Assembly: GCA_010356995.1 (NCBI GenBank)
Contig: ML996692.1
Span: 1,127,933-1,191,932, forward strand
Reading direction: 5' to 3'
Source: Trichodelitschia bisporula
Lineage: Eukaryota; Ascomycota; Dothideomycetes; Phaeotrichales; Phaeotrichaceae
Length of the DNA: 64,000 nucleotides
Shown one piece after another: positions 44,486-54,752 of this stretch. The number at the start of each line of letters is the position of its first letter. Position 1 is the stretch's first letter. Under the pieces are notes generated by a model. That model was not told where the DNA came from, ran no database searches, and worked only from the letters and a program-made list of their open reading frames with translations. The translations under genes and the position numbers were made by a program.

Positions 44486-45848
44486 GAGGGGACGTGGGTC
44501 GAGTGCAGGGAGGTCGAGGTTGTGATGTGAGGCTGCTTTGCTGAGGTGAGCGATGGATGGGAGGCGTGGGCGCAGCCAAGTGCTGAGACAAGATATCAGG
44601 GCCGAAGAATTGCCGAAGTTGGCGGAGGCTGTGCAACCGGCTCCTGTCAAGACACCGGAAGAGGTTCCGTACTACTATTATTTGAACAGAGCAGTACGTA
44701 TGTCGCGTCTCTTACAGGAGAAACAGTGTGAGAGAGAATGAGCACTGCTACAAGCCTTGATAGAGCCGTTGAGGGTGGACTGCAAGACAGCTCTCGGAGA
44801 GCGTAAACGTGGCAGAACAGGAAAGTCCGTCGACGAGTGACGTCCCTTCTGAGATCACAGTATTCAGGGAGGAAGCTGTTGGAGGCTGAGGCTAGCGGGA
44901 CCTGAGGCTGAAAAGCTGATGACGCGCAGGTACTGTAACCACCCACATCAGCACTGGGGAAGAAGTGTTTGAAGTAGAGGGGAAAAGCTAAGGGTTAAAT
45001 GCAAGGGAGACTGCCAGAACCAGGCACTTTGCCTTCCTTCATAGAGGCAAACAGGTAATGGGCAGAGGGCCCAGAGTCCATCCAGGGAGCGGTCAATCGA
45101 CAAGACTACGGTACTGTTCACCACAAGAGGACCAGAGTTGGGTCAATTAACTCGTCATTTTGGCAATCAATAACCCGAGCAACATCGTCTCTGCTGCCTC
45201 TGCCACCCTTACCAGCCGTGATCCAGCACCTTTATTTCCTCAGTTCCTCAGCATTCCAAGTTCATCGAGACCCCCCAAAATGTGTGCAAATGATGCTGAC
45301 GCACCCTCTCAATCGTCAGCCCGCCAACATGCAGCTCAAAGGTACGGTAGCGGGTGGAGCTTAAGGCACAGGTGGATCTAGCTTGCCCAGGGTTCCGTGA
45401 TCTGTCCGCAAAAAGCTCTCTTAGCGTCGACTCCAGATCGTGCTGATCGGGCTTCGGAAACCATGTCTCCGCACCCGAGACTCTTGTCCGTTAGTCACTT
45501 GATCCATGGCTTCCGCAATCAACTGTCATATTCACTCGAGACCAACTCTTGTATGAAACACGTGATGGACATTTCAAAGCCAGGCTACCCTTCGCTCATT
45601 CAAGCTGGCCCACTATCGACGGGAAGATCCGTGCTCGAGAAATAGTCCGAGAACCGTCATCCTGCCTCGAGCTACCCAATGATCCCAACGCTTTTCATGG
45701 ATAACCACAAAGCCAGGCATCGAGGAGCGTCGCTAACAACGCACCCCAAAAGGAACTTGCCACCATTTCGGCAACAACCATGTTATTCCAACGCCAGAAA
45801 TGCCCAGTTTCCATGCAAAAAACGCTGCAAAGACCAAAGTCGGGCGGT
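44486..45848. other. Intergenic region upstream of the KH gene
   Basis: There is no supportable gene. TACGGTA occurs at 45107 and 45343. The right end should contain the 3' UTR of the 788-codon gene and the left end the promoter and leader of the KH gene. Confidence 0.5.
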
Positions 45849-48215
45849 TCAGTACCGCTCGACTAGACCCGAGGTCCTCCGCCGGGTGTCGCCATACGTG
45901 TAGACCTGGGGCGGCGGTGGCATGTTGTCCCTAGGGATTGCAGTACCGGCGCGAGCCACGCGACCGGCCACATCGTGACGCGCAAAGGCATCTGGATGCA
46001 CGCTGTAGGCGCGCGAGTACGTACGAGACGGAGCTTGCTCATGGCGCGGGGGGGGCGGGAGGGGGAGCCTGCCTTCGGCGAGCGGAACCCGACTCTCCAC
46101 ATAAGCATCGCGATGAGCGTACTCGGGGGGTACGTATTCCTGGCGCTGAGTAAGGTGATCCTCATGGCGAGGATCGAACTGCTCACGGCGCGGAGGGTAG
46201 TCCTCGGCGACATGGATGCGGGGTGGCGGCATTTCACGATAGTGATCGTCTTCGTACACACTGACCACTCTCGTGGCAGGGCGCATCGCAGGCTCCCTCA
46301 TGCTCGGCTCCCGCATGGACACCTCTCTCATGATCGAATCCCTCGCAGGCACACGCTCGTAATAGGCATCAGGTGCGACTGATGCTGCGATGCGTCTGGG
46401 ATGTGCGTAGTACTCATTGCCGTACATGTCGTACACCACAGTGCGCGGAGGCAGCAATGCAGGGGGTTCCGGTGAATAGGCTCCCCTGCGGGCTTGCGGT
46501 GACGGAGAACGTACAGCTCTGACAATCCTAGAGTCAGCATCGCCTTGGACAGGTACTTCTCGATAGATAGATTCCCTCATGCTAGGGCGATCCAGGTAGG
46601 CAACCGGGGCGTGCTCAGCGAGACGCGTCTCTACGACATATGAACGACGAGGGGAGACGGGCTGGCGTCCGTACGGAATGGTTACGACTCGTCTCAAGTC
46701 ATTATCGTCTCTGTCTACCCTGCGATAGCGGACTGGAGAGTGTACGGAATAACTGTCGACTTCCTCAACATACCTACTCCGCGGACGAGCCAGACGATCC
46801 GGGCGGTCCACAGAAGCGTTGCGACCGGTAGGAAAGTAAGTGACGCCGTTCAGGGGTGAAAGGGGTTCTTGCTTGATTTCTGGAGAGTTTGCCTGCGGGA
46901 GGGGACTCGGAGACTTGAGTTTGGCCTTCTTTTCGTGATGCTTGTTGCGCGGCGGATCCCCCCGCTTACGCTTTTTCTCGAAGGACTCATGGCCAGCACC
47001 GCCACCATAGCGCATCTTCGGTTGGTACCAAGAATTGCGCGGGTGCTGGGAGCTTGAGCTGGATGCGTTTCCCTGCGTGTGCGACTGTGAGATGGGCGAA
47101 TTGGCGCTCTCATATCCACCGCTGTTCACCAGCTGGCCCACACGGCCAATGTTGCTGTAAGCAAGGGGGGATATGCGGATCGGCTGGGGGGCGGCAGGCG
47201 TGGGAATGTGGTTCGGCACAACCTGTACCGGGGGGGGAATATCGCCCGTCTCCGCGAGCTGCCGCGAATCTGTTTTGTCAGCGATGGGCCCGCAAAGCCG
47301 TGGACCATGCGTTCCGCTGCACTTACACTCGGCGGGAGCTTCGAATGAATAGGGCGCCGGAGGCTCGTAGTCGGATTCCTCATCTGCCTCCAAGTCGACC
47401 ACCTGCTTGCTGGCTGCGTTGGCTAGACCAGTACCGTTCAATATCTTCCCACCAAGGTCTTTGTGAGCTGTGCCATTGTGCGCAGGAAGCGCCATGTTAG
47501 CTTGCCCGTGCTCGTGGCTGGAGCTTGAAATCCAGCTATCGGCCTTTGACGAATAGTACGAATCCCAATCAGAGTGGTAGGGAGAGTCGTGCGGCGGGGT
47601 TGGAAAGCCGGAAGCGAAGGGAACAGCTTCCGAGGCTTTTGCGAGTACGTCCACCACGCTGCCGTGCGTGAGAGCATGGTTGCTGCAATCGGGTGTACCA
47701 CCTGTCTCAGTTGCCAACTTATCTTCGATACGCTGACGCTTCAACTTGCATTCAGCTTTGACGAGCTCGCGAGACTTTTCGAGGAGCACAGGCTCTATCG
47801 CGGGTACCGGCTTGGGAGGCAGCTGGTGATGTTGCGGAGGGGGAACCGTAGGGTGGCCGTCAGGCTGTCGAAACGTGAACTGCGGCATCTGGAAAGCAGG
47901 AGCTGCGCCGGAGAGCTTCTTGGGCATCGGCTTCGTAGGCAGCGGCTTCTGTAAAGGCACGCCTTGCTGGCTCACGGTGTTGTCATAAGCACGCGCGTTG
48001 GTTAGTTTGACGTCCACATCTGATGGCTGAAGAGTTTCGGCTGATGCGGGTTGTTGCGCTTCGACTCGTGCGCGTCGATTGGTGTCGGCTTTCGAAAGTG
48101 AGACTTCGACTTGACTCTTCAGCTTGAAGATCGACGCGTAGAGCTCTGCGAGGTTGGCTGGAGTTGTGCCATCCTCTCTCCCAGCGGGCTGTACCGTGGT
48201 CATGTCTGTAGCCAT
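45849..48215 (-). CDS. Long disordered Pro/Arg-rich protein of unknown function
   Basis: This is a 788-codon open frame starting MATDMTTVQPAGREDG. A short helical segment (LAELYASIFKLKSQVEVSLSK) sits near the N terminus, followed by Pro/Gln-rich sequence, a charged helix (EKSRELVKAECKLKRQRIEDKL), a Ser/Tyr patch, a nuclear-localisation-like KKRKRGDPPRNKHHEKKAKL region, and a long Arg/Tyr/Glu/Pro-rich tail with repeated small units (REVSMREPSMREPAMRP). There is no known domain that I can name. The basic clusters suggest a nuclear protein. A 57-bp interval (47270-47326; GTAAGT...CTGACAAAACAG) is a multiple of three without stops and encodes the only Cys-rich patch (CKCSGTHG), so it is very probably an intron and the spliced protein is 769 residues. 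The gene is divergent from the nucleotidase gene. Confidence 0.75.
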   Translation of the reverse strand: MATDMTTVQPAGREDGTTPANLAELYASIFKLKSQVEVSLSKADTNRRARVEAQQPASAETLQPSDVDVKLTNARAYDNTVSQQGVPLQKPLPTKPMPKKLSGAAPAFQMPQFTFRQPDGHPTVPPPQHHQLPPKPVPAIEPVLLEKSRELVKAECKLKRQRIEDKLATETGGTPDCSNHALTHGSVVDVLAKASEAVPFASGFPTPPHDSPYHSDWDSYYSSKADSWISSSSHEHGQANMALPAHNGTAHKDLGGKILNGTGLANAASKQVVDLEADEESDYEPPAPYSFEAPAECKCSGTHGPRLCGPIADKTDSRQLAETGDIPPPVQVVPNHIPTPAAPQPIRISPLAYSNIGRVGQLVNSGGYESANSPISQSHTQGNASSSSSQHPRNSWYQPKMRYGGGAGHESFEKKRKRGDPPRNKHHEKKAKLKSPSPLPQANSPEIKQEPLSPLNGVTYFPTGRNASVDRPDRLARPRSRYVEEVDSYSVHSPVRYRRVDRDDNDLRRVVTIPYGRQPVSPRRSYVVETRLAEHAPVAYLDRPSMRESIYREVPVQGDADSRIVRAVRSPSPQARRGAYSPEPPALLPPRTVVYDMYGNEYYAHPRRIAASVAPDAYYERVPARDSIMREVSMREPSMREPAMRPATRVVSVYEDDHYREMPPPRIHVAEDYPPRREQFDPRHEDHLTQRQEYVPPEYAHRDAYVESRVPLAEGRLPLPPPPRHEQAPSRTYSRAYSVHPDAFARHDVAGRVARAGTAIPRDNMPPPPQVYTYGDTRRRTSGLVERY

Positions 48216-48476
48216 GAATAAAACCCCGCTTCCGTTGTACTAGACGCGTGGTTGTTGGTTGCGCGCCGAAACGCGACAGCGGAGATGGTGACCCACTGGA
48301 TGGAATAACGGTTGATCGGAGCTGAACGTGTCCGAAGGAATGGATCTGGCTACTCATAGGGTCGCGTGGAATCCCTGGAGTTGGGGTGCGAGTGGCTCGC
48401 TATTGTGGGCTACGAATTGTTGTCGTGGAGATGGTTGAGGTCTTCGGGGAAGATGCACAGGAGATTTCGTGGCCCG

Positions 48477-48504
48477 TGCGTTATCCAGCGTGCGCTATCC
48501 AGCG
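48477..48504. repeat. 14-bp tandem duplication in a divergent promoter
   Basis: TGCGTTATCCAGCG and TGCGCTATCCAGCG are adjacent and differ at one base. They are followed by a third partial TGCG. They lie between the 788-codon gene (minus) and the nucleotidase gene (plus). Confidence 0.85.
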
Positions 48505-48814
48505 TGCGCCAGCAGCGTCCATGGCCGCCCGAAATGTCATTGCCGGGTCTATCCGGAAACATCCCAAGGAAACGTAACCATGACTTCTTCGGATGTCCCT
48601 TGGCCCTCGGTCACAGTGGTCCGTGCCCGAACCTTTCCGTTTTCGGCTATTCTGGTCAACTTCAAGATAGACGTCAGAGTGCTGGAACTAATGAGAGTTA
48701 TCTTTGAAGAAGCACAATCTTTCTTCGATTCTAGGCAGGTCTTCAACGGTCTTCCCAGCGGCTTTACTGGTAGCAAGGTGGATATCAAGCACGAAAGTCG
48801 ACCAGTCATCAAAT

Positions 48815-49737
48815 ATGGCTTCGAATCGGCCTGTCCTGTTTGTGGATATTGACAACTGCGTACGTTTTTCGAGCGCATCATGAACGCATGTCGGCTGAAC
48901 TGGGTATAGCTGTATCCGAAAAGTATGAAGGCTACCCTTTTGCCCCTCATGGTATTCTAAATAGCACAAGGTACACGAATTCTCCACATGATGCAACGTA
49001 ACATTGGTGATGCCCACTGTCCGATATGAATCGTGCGGCACTGATAGAGCTTCTAGAGAAATACTTTGAGACTCATCTTGAACTGCCACTGGAAGATGCA
49101 AAGGCGCTACATCGTAAATACTATACACAGTACGGTCTTGCACTCGAAGGTCTTGTGCGGCATCACACAGTGGACCCACTGGACTTCAATGCAAAAGTCG
49201 ACGACGCATTGCCCCTGGAAGATGTTTTGAAGCCTGATCCGAAGCTCCGGGAACTTCTGGAGGACGCTGACAAGACTAAAGTCAGATTGTGGCTGTTTAC
49301 CAACGCATACGTCAATCATGGGAAGCGTGTGGTGAGACTGCTTGGGGTTGATGATTTATTCGAGGGCATCACCTTTTGCGACTACGGAGCAAGTGAGTTC
49401 ATCGCGAAGCCGCGTCCTGCCATGTATGAAAAAGCCATGCGGGAGGCAGGCGTGAACTCTGTCCAGGATTGTTACTTTGTGGGTAAAGCGACCCATTGCC
49501 CTTCAGGGCGAGACAGCATTCTGATCACACACAGACGACTCGCATCTGAACGCCAAGAAGGCTGCCGAGTTTGGCTGGACAGCGGTGCATTTAGTTGAGG
49601 CTTCCGACCCTTTGCCTGCTGAACAGGCTGCGCAGCATCAAATCAGGGGGCTTGAAGAACTACGCGATGTTTTCCCCCAGTTCTTCAAAACAACCGGGTC
49701 AGCGGGCAGCACTGGCAATCCAGTAAAAGACAGTTAG
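48815..49737 (+). CDS. Sdt1/Phm8-like pyrimidine 5'-nucleotidase (HAD superfamily)
   Basis: Five exons, 48815-48859, 48910-48922, 48971-49006, 49048-49482 and 49535-49737 (introns of 50, 48, 41 and 52 bp), encode 243 residues. HAD motifs are all present after splicing: I is DIDNCLY (nucleophile Asp11, Asp13), II is LFTNA, III is the Lys in AKPRP, and IV is DCYFVDDS. Joining exons 1-4 gives NCLYPKS-TRI-MMQRNIELLEKYF, the expected Sdt1-type cap region, and this is what fixes the 13-nt micro-exon 2. Family members dephosphorylate nucleoside 5'-monophosphates (pyrimidine nucleotides and related compounds) in the cytosol. The final intron is needed, because the unspliced frame loses motif IV. The gene ends 231 bp from the convergent metallopeptidase-like gene. 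Confidence 0.9.
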
Positions 49738-49968
49738 CGGAGAGTACTCTAGGTTCTCAGTTGAGGCACTTTTCAGTTTGGGTTTGTAGGACGGTCGGCA
49801 TAGAGGACGTCAGGCACTACATTATCGGGAACATTGCCATCACACTGAGGTAACAGCTTCGGAACAAAGCGACATATGGTGGCCCGCAGTGACAAGATGC
49901 CCCAATTGGTTCATATGCTATCGCTCCTTGGTTTGAGTTTTGGACCCCTAGGTGACTCCACTTTGCTG

Positions 49969-50745
49969 CTACACAGTAGACTCCATAGGTGATGTCACGT
50001 TGGTATCCGATCCCTTCTGGGCATCTGTCAGGCTCCGCCCATAGTCGTCCCACAGCTCCTGAACTTCACATCCACAGCAATGAATCCAAAATCCCTTCTC
50101 CACGTAGTCGCGATCGCAAAGCCGCTCATTGATAGCGACAACCGTCCCTTGGCCGAATCGAGTTTCCAGGTACTCCAAGAAGTAAGCTGTGTGCTGGTAT
50201 CCCGCGTCCCAGTCGCCACCCCCTTCCTGCTTCCAATGCGGAGGCACCATGTTGCTTTTCAGACGCACCCAGTCTGCGATCCCTTCAATCAGGCCAGAGG
50301 GACAGGTGCCGTTGGCCGCCCATTGCCAGCAATGGACCATCTCATGTCGCAGTACTCCAAGCATTTCTTCGGCACGTCTCTCCTCTGAACAGCCAGCAAT
50401 GTAATCGGTTGAAAAATGTATCTCCTTGTGATCTCCATCGATCTCCTTGCCGGTGGTATATGCGACTCCCTCCATCGAGCGAAGTACAAGGGTCACTGAG
50501 CGCGTAGGAGGAATTTTGGATTTTGAGGTGTACAATAGGGACAGAACGCTGTCAACTGCCTCCTGGAGGACGCTGTCACAGTTGAGAAGTGACAGGAAAG
50601 AGCGGGCACCATCGGCAGACAGATCACGGACTTCGAGGCGGAGTAATGGTGTTGGGGTGGGATTTGGCTTCGGCCTCACAGTAACTGCGGTATCCCGTAG
50701 CGTTGCCTTCTGAAAGTAGATTTCATTTGTGCCGGTGGCAGCCAT
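49969..50745 (-). CDS. Basic secretory protein (BSP) family, putative zinc metallopeptidase
   Basis: This is a 258-residue, intronless protein. It has the zincin motif HEMVH at 134-138 followed by GLIEGIADWVR, in which Glu154 and Asp158 are placed as expected for the BSP/PF04450 family. HxxQY-like aromatic residues and WDAGYQHTAYFLEYLE follow, also typical. Plant members are secreted pathogenesis-related proteins. This fungal copy has no signal peptide (N terminus MAATGTNEIYFQKA), so it is probably intracellular or leaves by an unconventional route. Peptidase activity in the family is inferred from the motif and not generally proven. It shares a 282-bp divergent promoter with Stu1. Confidence 0.82.
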   Translation of the reverse strand: MAATGTNEIYFQKATLRDTAVTVRPKPNPTPTPLLRLEVRDLSADGARSFLSLLNCDSVLQEAVDSVLSLLYTSKSKIPPTRSVTLVLRSMEGVAYTTGKEIDGDHKEIHFSTDYIAGCSEERRAEEMLGVLRHEMVHCWQWAANGTCPSGLIEGIADWVRLKSNMVPPHWKQEGGGDWDAGYQHTAYFLEYLETRFGQGTVVAINERLCDRDYVEKGFWIHCCGCEVQELWDDYGRSLTDAQKGSDTNVTSPMESTV

Positions 50746-51027
50746 TTTGTTCAGAGGAGAGCTAGCGAGAACTAGTTGACGACTTGTTATCAGACCTGTG
50801 GACTGCTGGTTGTCTTGTCTCCGACGGGGAGTGCTCCGGCGCCCTGATATCCACGTGATAAGACAGTGGCAAGTGTGGCCAAAAGTGGTTAGGTTGCCGT
50901 GGAGAAGGAATCACGGGGGCCTCCGACGGCACCTAGCGCGATTTCTTGTTTATCGCGGCCGGCTGACAACAACCAACTCCAACGCCAGTCAACTTCCCCG
51001 CATCACGTCGCTTTACTCCGCTCGTCA

Positions 51028-54000
51028 ATGGACGGTGCTTCCGCCATGGAAGAACAAGCGCATAACCTCCTGGTTACGCTCAGGAAATCTTCTATCGCGA
51101 TTGACGCTAAGCTTGCCGCGTTCAACAACCTCAAGTCCAGCATCAAGCATCTGCGGGTCCCAGAGGCATCACAGGCAGCCATCTTAGAATGCATCAAGTT
51201 CGCTATCGGCTCACAAGCTTCGCCAACGCTGGTGTCTAGCGGCTTCTCTACCCTTGGACATCTCATCAAGCGGCTGTCTCTCCAGGAACAAACCGCTATC
51301 CTTACCTCGCAGACGAAGTCGCTCCTCCCGACGCTCCTCGATCGCCTCGGCGATGCCCGCGAAAGTCATCGCAACGCCGCTTCACAAGTGATTTCGGACC
51401 TGTGGCCGTACAACCATGCGGAGGTGGAGCGGACCATCCGGGAGAATGCGCTCGTCGGTCATAACGCTCGGGCGAAGGAAATGGCTATGGAGTGGGTGGT
51501 AAAGGTACGCATGGTGTGTCTTGCGCTTTATTAGCGCTAACAGTCACAGATGAACAAGGTGTCTGGCTTGCCATTTCGGACCTTTGTGCCTCACTTGGTG
51601 GCGAACCTGGAGGATTCAGACGGCTGTGTCAGGGAATCGGCTAAGATGGCGGTCATCGACTTGTTCCGGTAAGATATTCCTCTCTACCCTACCGTCCTGT
51701 ACTGACGATGTCCAGCAATGCGCCGGAACATGCAAAGACGGATCTTAAGCGTGAAATGGCGTCTCACGACGTTCGGAAAACCATTGTCTCGCAAATCGTC
51801 GCTCAGCTTGGGTTGCGGAGCTCGGTCGATCTCGACCTCGCCGCGTCTACGGCCTCGGCGCCCGCTGTCCAAGAATATGCTCGCCCGGAGCCCAGTATGA
51901 GCGAGAGCGTGATGTCAGAGCACCAGCCAGCACCGCAAGAAGCGGCGGCCATGGACCCGCTCTACATATCTACCCAGCGGGAGCTCGAAGACTACTTCCG
52001 GAACATGCAGCCGCACTTTGAAGGAAAGGAGACGGAACACAATTGGATGGCCCGGGACAAGAGCGTATTTAACATTCGGCGTCTGATGAAGGGCAATGCT
52101 CCTACCGAGTTCCACGTTGCTTTCACAGTCGGTCTCAAGAGTTTGCTTGACGGCATCCTCAAGGTGGCAAACTCCCTGCGCACGACTATGTCTACCAACG
52201 GCTGTCTTCTCGTGCGAGAAGCTGCACAAATCCTTGGCCCTGCGCTTGATCCCATGGTTGAAATTCTGATACAGAGCTTCATCAAGATGAGCGCCGCCAC
52301 AAAGCAAATCGCCGCCAACAACGGAAACACAACAGTCATCACCATCCTCTCACATGTTTCATACAGTGCACGGCTTATGCAACATATCTGGCTCTCATTC
52401 CAGGACAAGAATGTCCAGACGCGAACCTTCGCCTCGGGATGGCTGGTTACACTTCTCAAGAAGCATGCGCAGCACAAGGCACTTGTCGAGCACTCGGGCG
52501 GCCTGGAGGTGGTCGAAAAGTGCATCAAGAAGGGGTTGGCGGATGCTAATCCCAAAGTGAGGGAGGGGGCGCGAGGCGCTTATTGGACGTTTACGCAGAT
52601 GTGGCCGAGCTACGCAGAGGGGATAATGTCCACACTTGATGCCAAGTCGAAGTCATTACTCGAGAAGGATCCCCGCAACCCCAACGCAGGCTCCAAACCG
52701 CTGGCCGCGAGTGTGGGTCCCGCTGCCACCACCAAACCGTCCGTTCCGAGCCGACAATCAGTCCGGGATGTGATCGCAGCACAAAAGCGGGCGGCCCAAG
52801 CTGCGCGGCAACTCGAGCGGCCGGCTTCGGCGCAGTCCGTGTTTTCGCCAGCACCTCGTGCACAGCCGACAGCGTCGCGTCCTACCGCTGCGCGTTCTGC
52901 CACTGTGCGGCCGCCTTCGGCTATGGCATCAGCCGCGCGCGAGGAAGCCTCGGCCGCGCCGCCTGCGCGGAATCCAGGCACTGGACTGATGGGTGCACCT
53001 GTTCGGCGCCCTCGGCGCCCGGAGATAGCTAGGCCTGCGACTGCGGATCCGTATGCCGCGAGCCGTCGGGCACAGGTTAAGCCTGCGACGCCGACCCTGA
53101 GTCCGGCAACCAGCCCTCAGAAGACTGCAACAGGTCGGACAGCTGTACCGAGGACCGCCACCAAAACTCCGGGCAAGACACCTGTCCCTACGGGCTCATC
53201 TGCTCGGCTTAAGCCAAAGCCTGATGCTGCACCTGCTCGTAACTCTCCTCGCACGCGCCCCACAGGTGCTGGAGGGCTGATGTCGAGTCCGGGAAAGGAC
53301 GATAACTTCACCTTGGTTGTCCCGTTTACTAGGCCACCGGAGGATAACGATGCGCACGTTCCGTTGCAGCGGCAAAGGGCCGACACCGCAGCTGTAATTG
53401 ACAGCTCCGCCGTGAGCTTCGGAGACGAGGACGGCTTCACAATGGTTATTCCGAACCTTCAGGCGCTGCCATCGCGCAGCAACGAGATTGTGAATGCAGC
53501 AACCGGGAGCCCCACTACGCCTAAGCGCTCTCCTGCTCGGAATCTTGTGCAGAGCGGACGTCTCAGTTCTATTCCGCGCTTCCATAGTCCGTCACTCCAT
53601 CCGCCCGAGCGCACTGACAGCCAGCCCAAGGATCCGGGAAGCCAACCGCCTAAGGAAGCTGTCCAGGTTTACGAGGATCCAACTGGAACTGAGGAGCCTG
53701 CTGCTCTGGGTGACGCTAAGCCTGTTCTTGAAGAGTTGCCGCTGAACGAGCGTGCCCCTGGGTCATCTGGGGATGGGAGCTCCGATCTTACGCAGAGCAC
53801 TCGTAGCAACGAGCAGAACGTCCCGAACATGGATGCGTTCCGCTCTCCTAGGGGCCATCACAAGACCACAAGCACGGGCAGCATTATCACCTCAAACAGC
53901 GACTCTGGCATCCAAGCCAGTACCGAAGCTTTACGCTCCCGCCGCCTTCTCATGAGCGGAATTGAACGCATCCGCGCCAAAACCTTGGATGCGCACGGCT

Positions 54001-54752
54001 TCAGGCGCGTGCAAGATATCGTCAAGAGCACGCAGGACATCTGGGGTCCGGAAGGCCAGAAATACGGCGAGCTGCTGCTGGCCCTCCTCGACTACCTCGA
54101 GTCCTCAAACGAGTCGCTCAAGGTCACGGGCTCCAAGGCGCAGAACCTCAAGGCGCAGGTGCTCGCCACCGTGCGTGCGATGCTTGTCCTGCACCGCAAA
54201 GAGGCTGAGCCGTACTACTCGCGCGCGCTGTGCTCGGTGCTCGCGGCGCGGCGCCAGTTCGGCCAGACCAGCCACATCACGTCCGATATCGAGAAGACGG
54301 CCGATGAAATCGTGCGCGCGGGCCACCCGGCTGACAACCTCGAGGCCGTGCTTGACCTGATCGACTCGCTGACGACGCCGCAGTCGCCTACATCCACGTC
54401 CTCCGCCGAGCACGATGGCGACGCTGCGCACGTTACACACGCTAACAACGCGCGCACGATCACCATGAGCTTGTCGGTGCTGGGGCAGTTACTTACCGCT
54501 GCGCAGGAGCGCAAGGTGCCCATCTCGCCGCATCAGACGCAGCGCCTCGGGCAGCTCGCTGTGCACTTCCTGTCTGACACGGACCCGGATGTGCGCAAGG
54601 CGGATCTTGAGTTTTGCCTCGCGCTGCATGAGCGGTTGGGGGGTGAGAACGGGGAGGGTTTCTGGAAGGCGGTGTCTGGGGCGAAGGAGATGCATCTTAA
54701 CCTCATCACGTACTACCTGGCCAGGCGTGGGCGGAACAAGCCGGCTGCTTAG
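51028..54752 (+). CDS. stu1: CLASP-family microtubule-associated protein Stu1
   Basis: Exons 51028-51504, 51550-51668 and 51716-54752 (introns of 45 and 47 bp) encode 1210 residues. The N-terminal part is an array of HEAT/TOG-type helices (for example LLPTLLDRLGDARESHRNAA and the CLASP_N block LMKGNAPTEFH...LLDGILKVANSLR around residues 260-330). The middle is Ala/Pro/Ser/Arg-rich and disordered. It carries SSIP (residues 816-819) in a Ser/Arg/Pro context, a candidate EB1-binding SxIP motif. The C-terminal 270 residues are again helical (CLASP C-terminal domain). Stu1/CLASP stabilises kinetochore and spindle microtubules and interpolar bundles, and is essential in yeast. The length is somewhat shorter than the 1500-residue yeast protein but normal for Stu1 of filamentous fungi. 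Confidence 0.9.
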
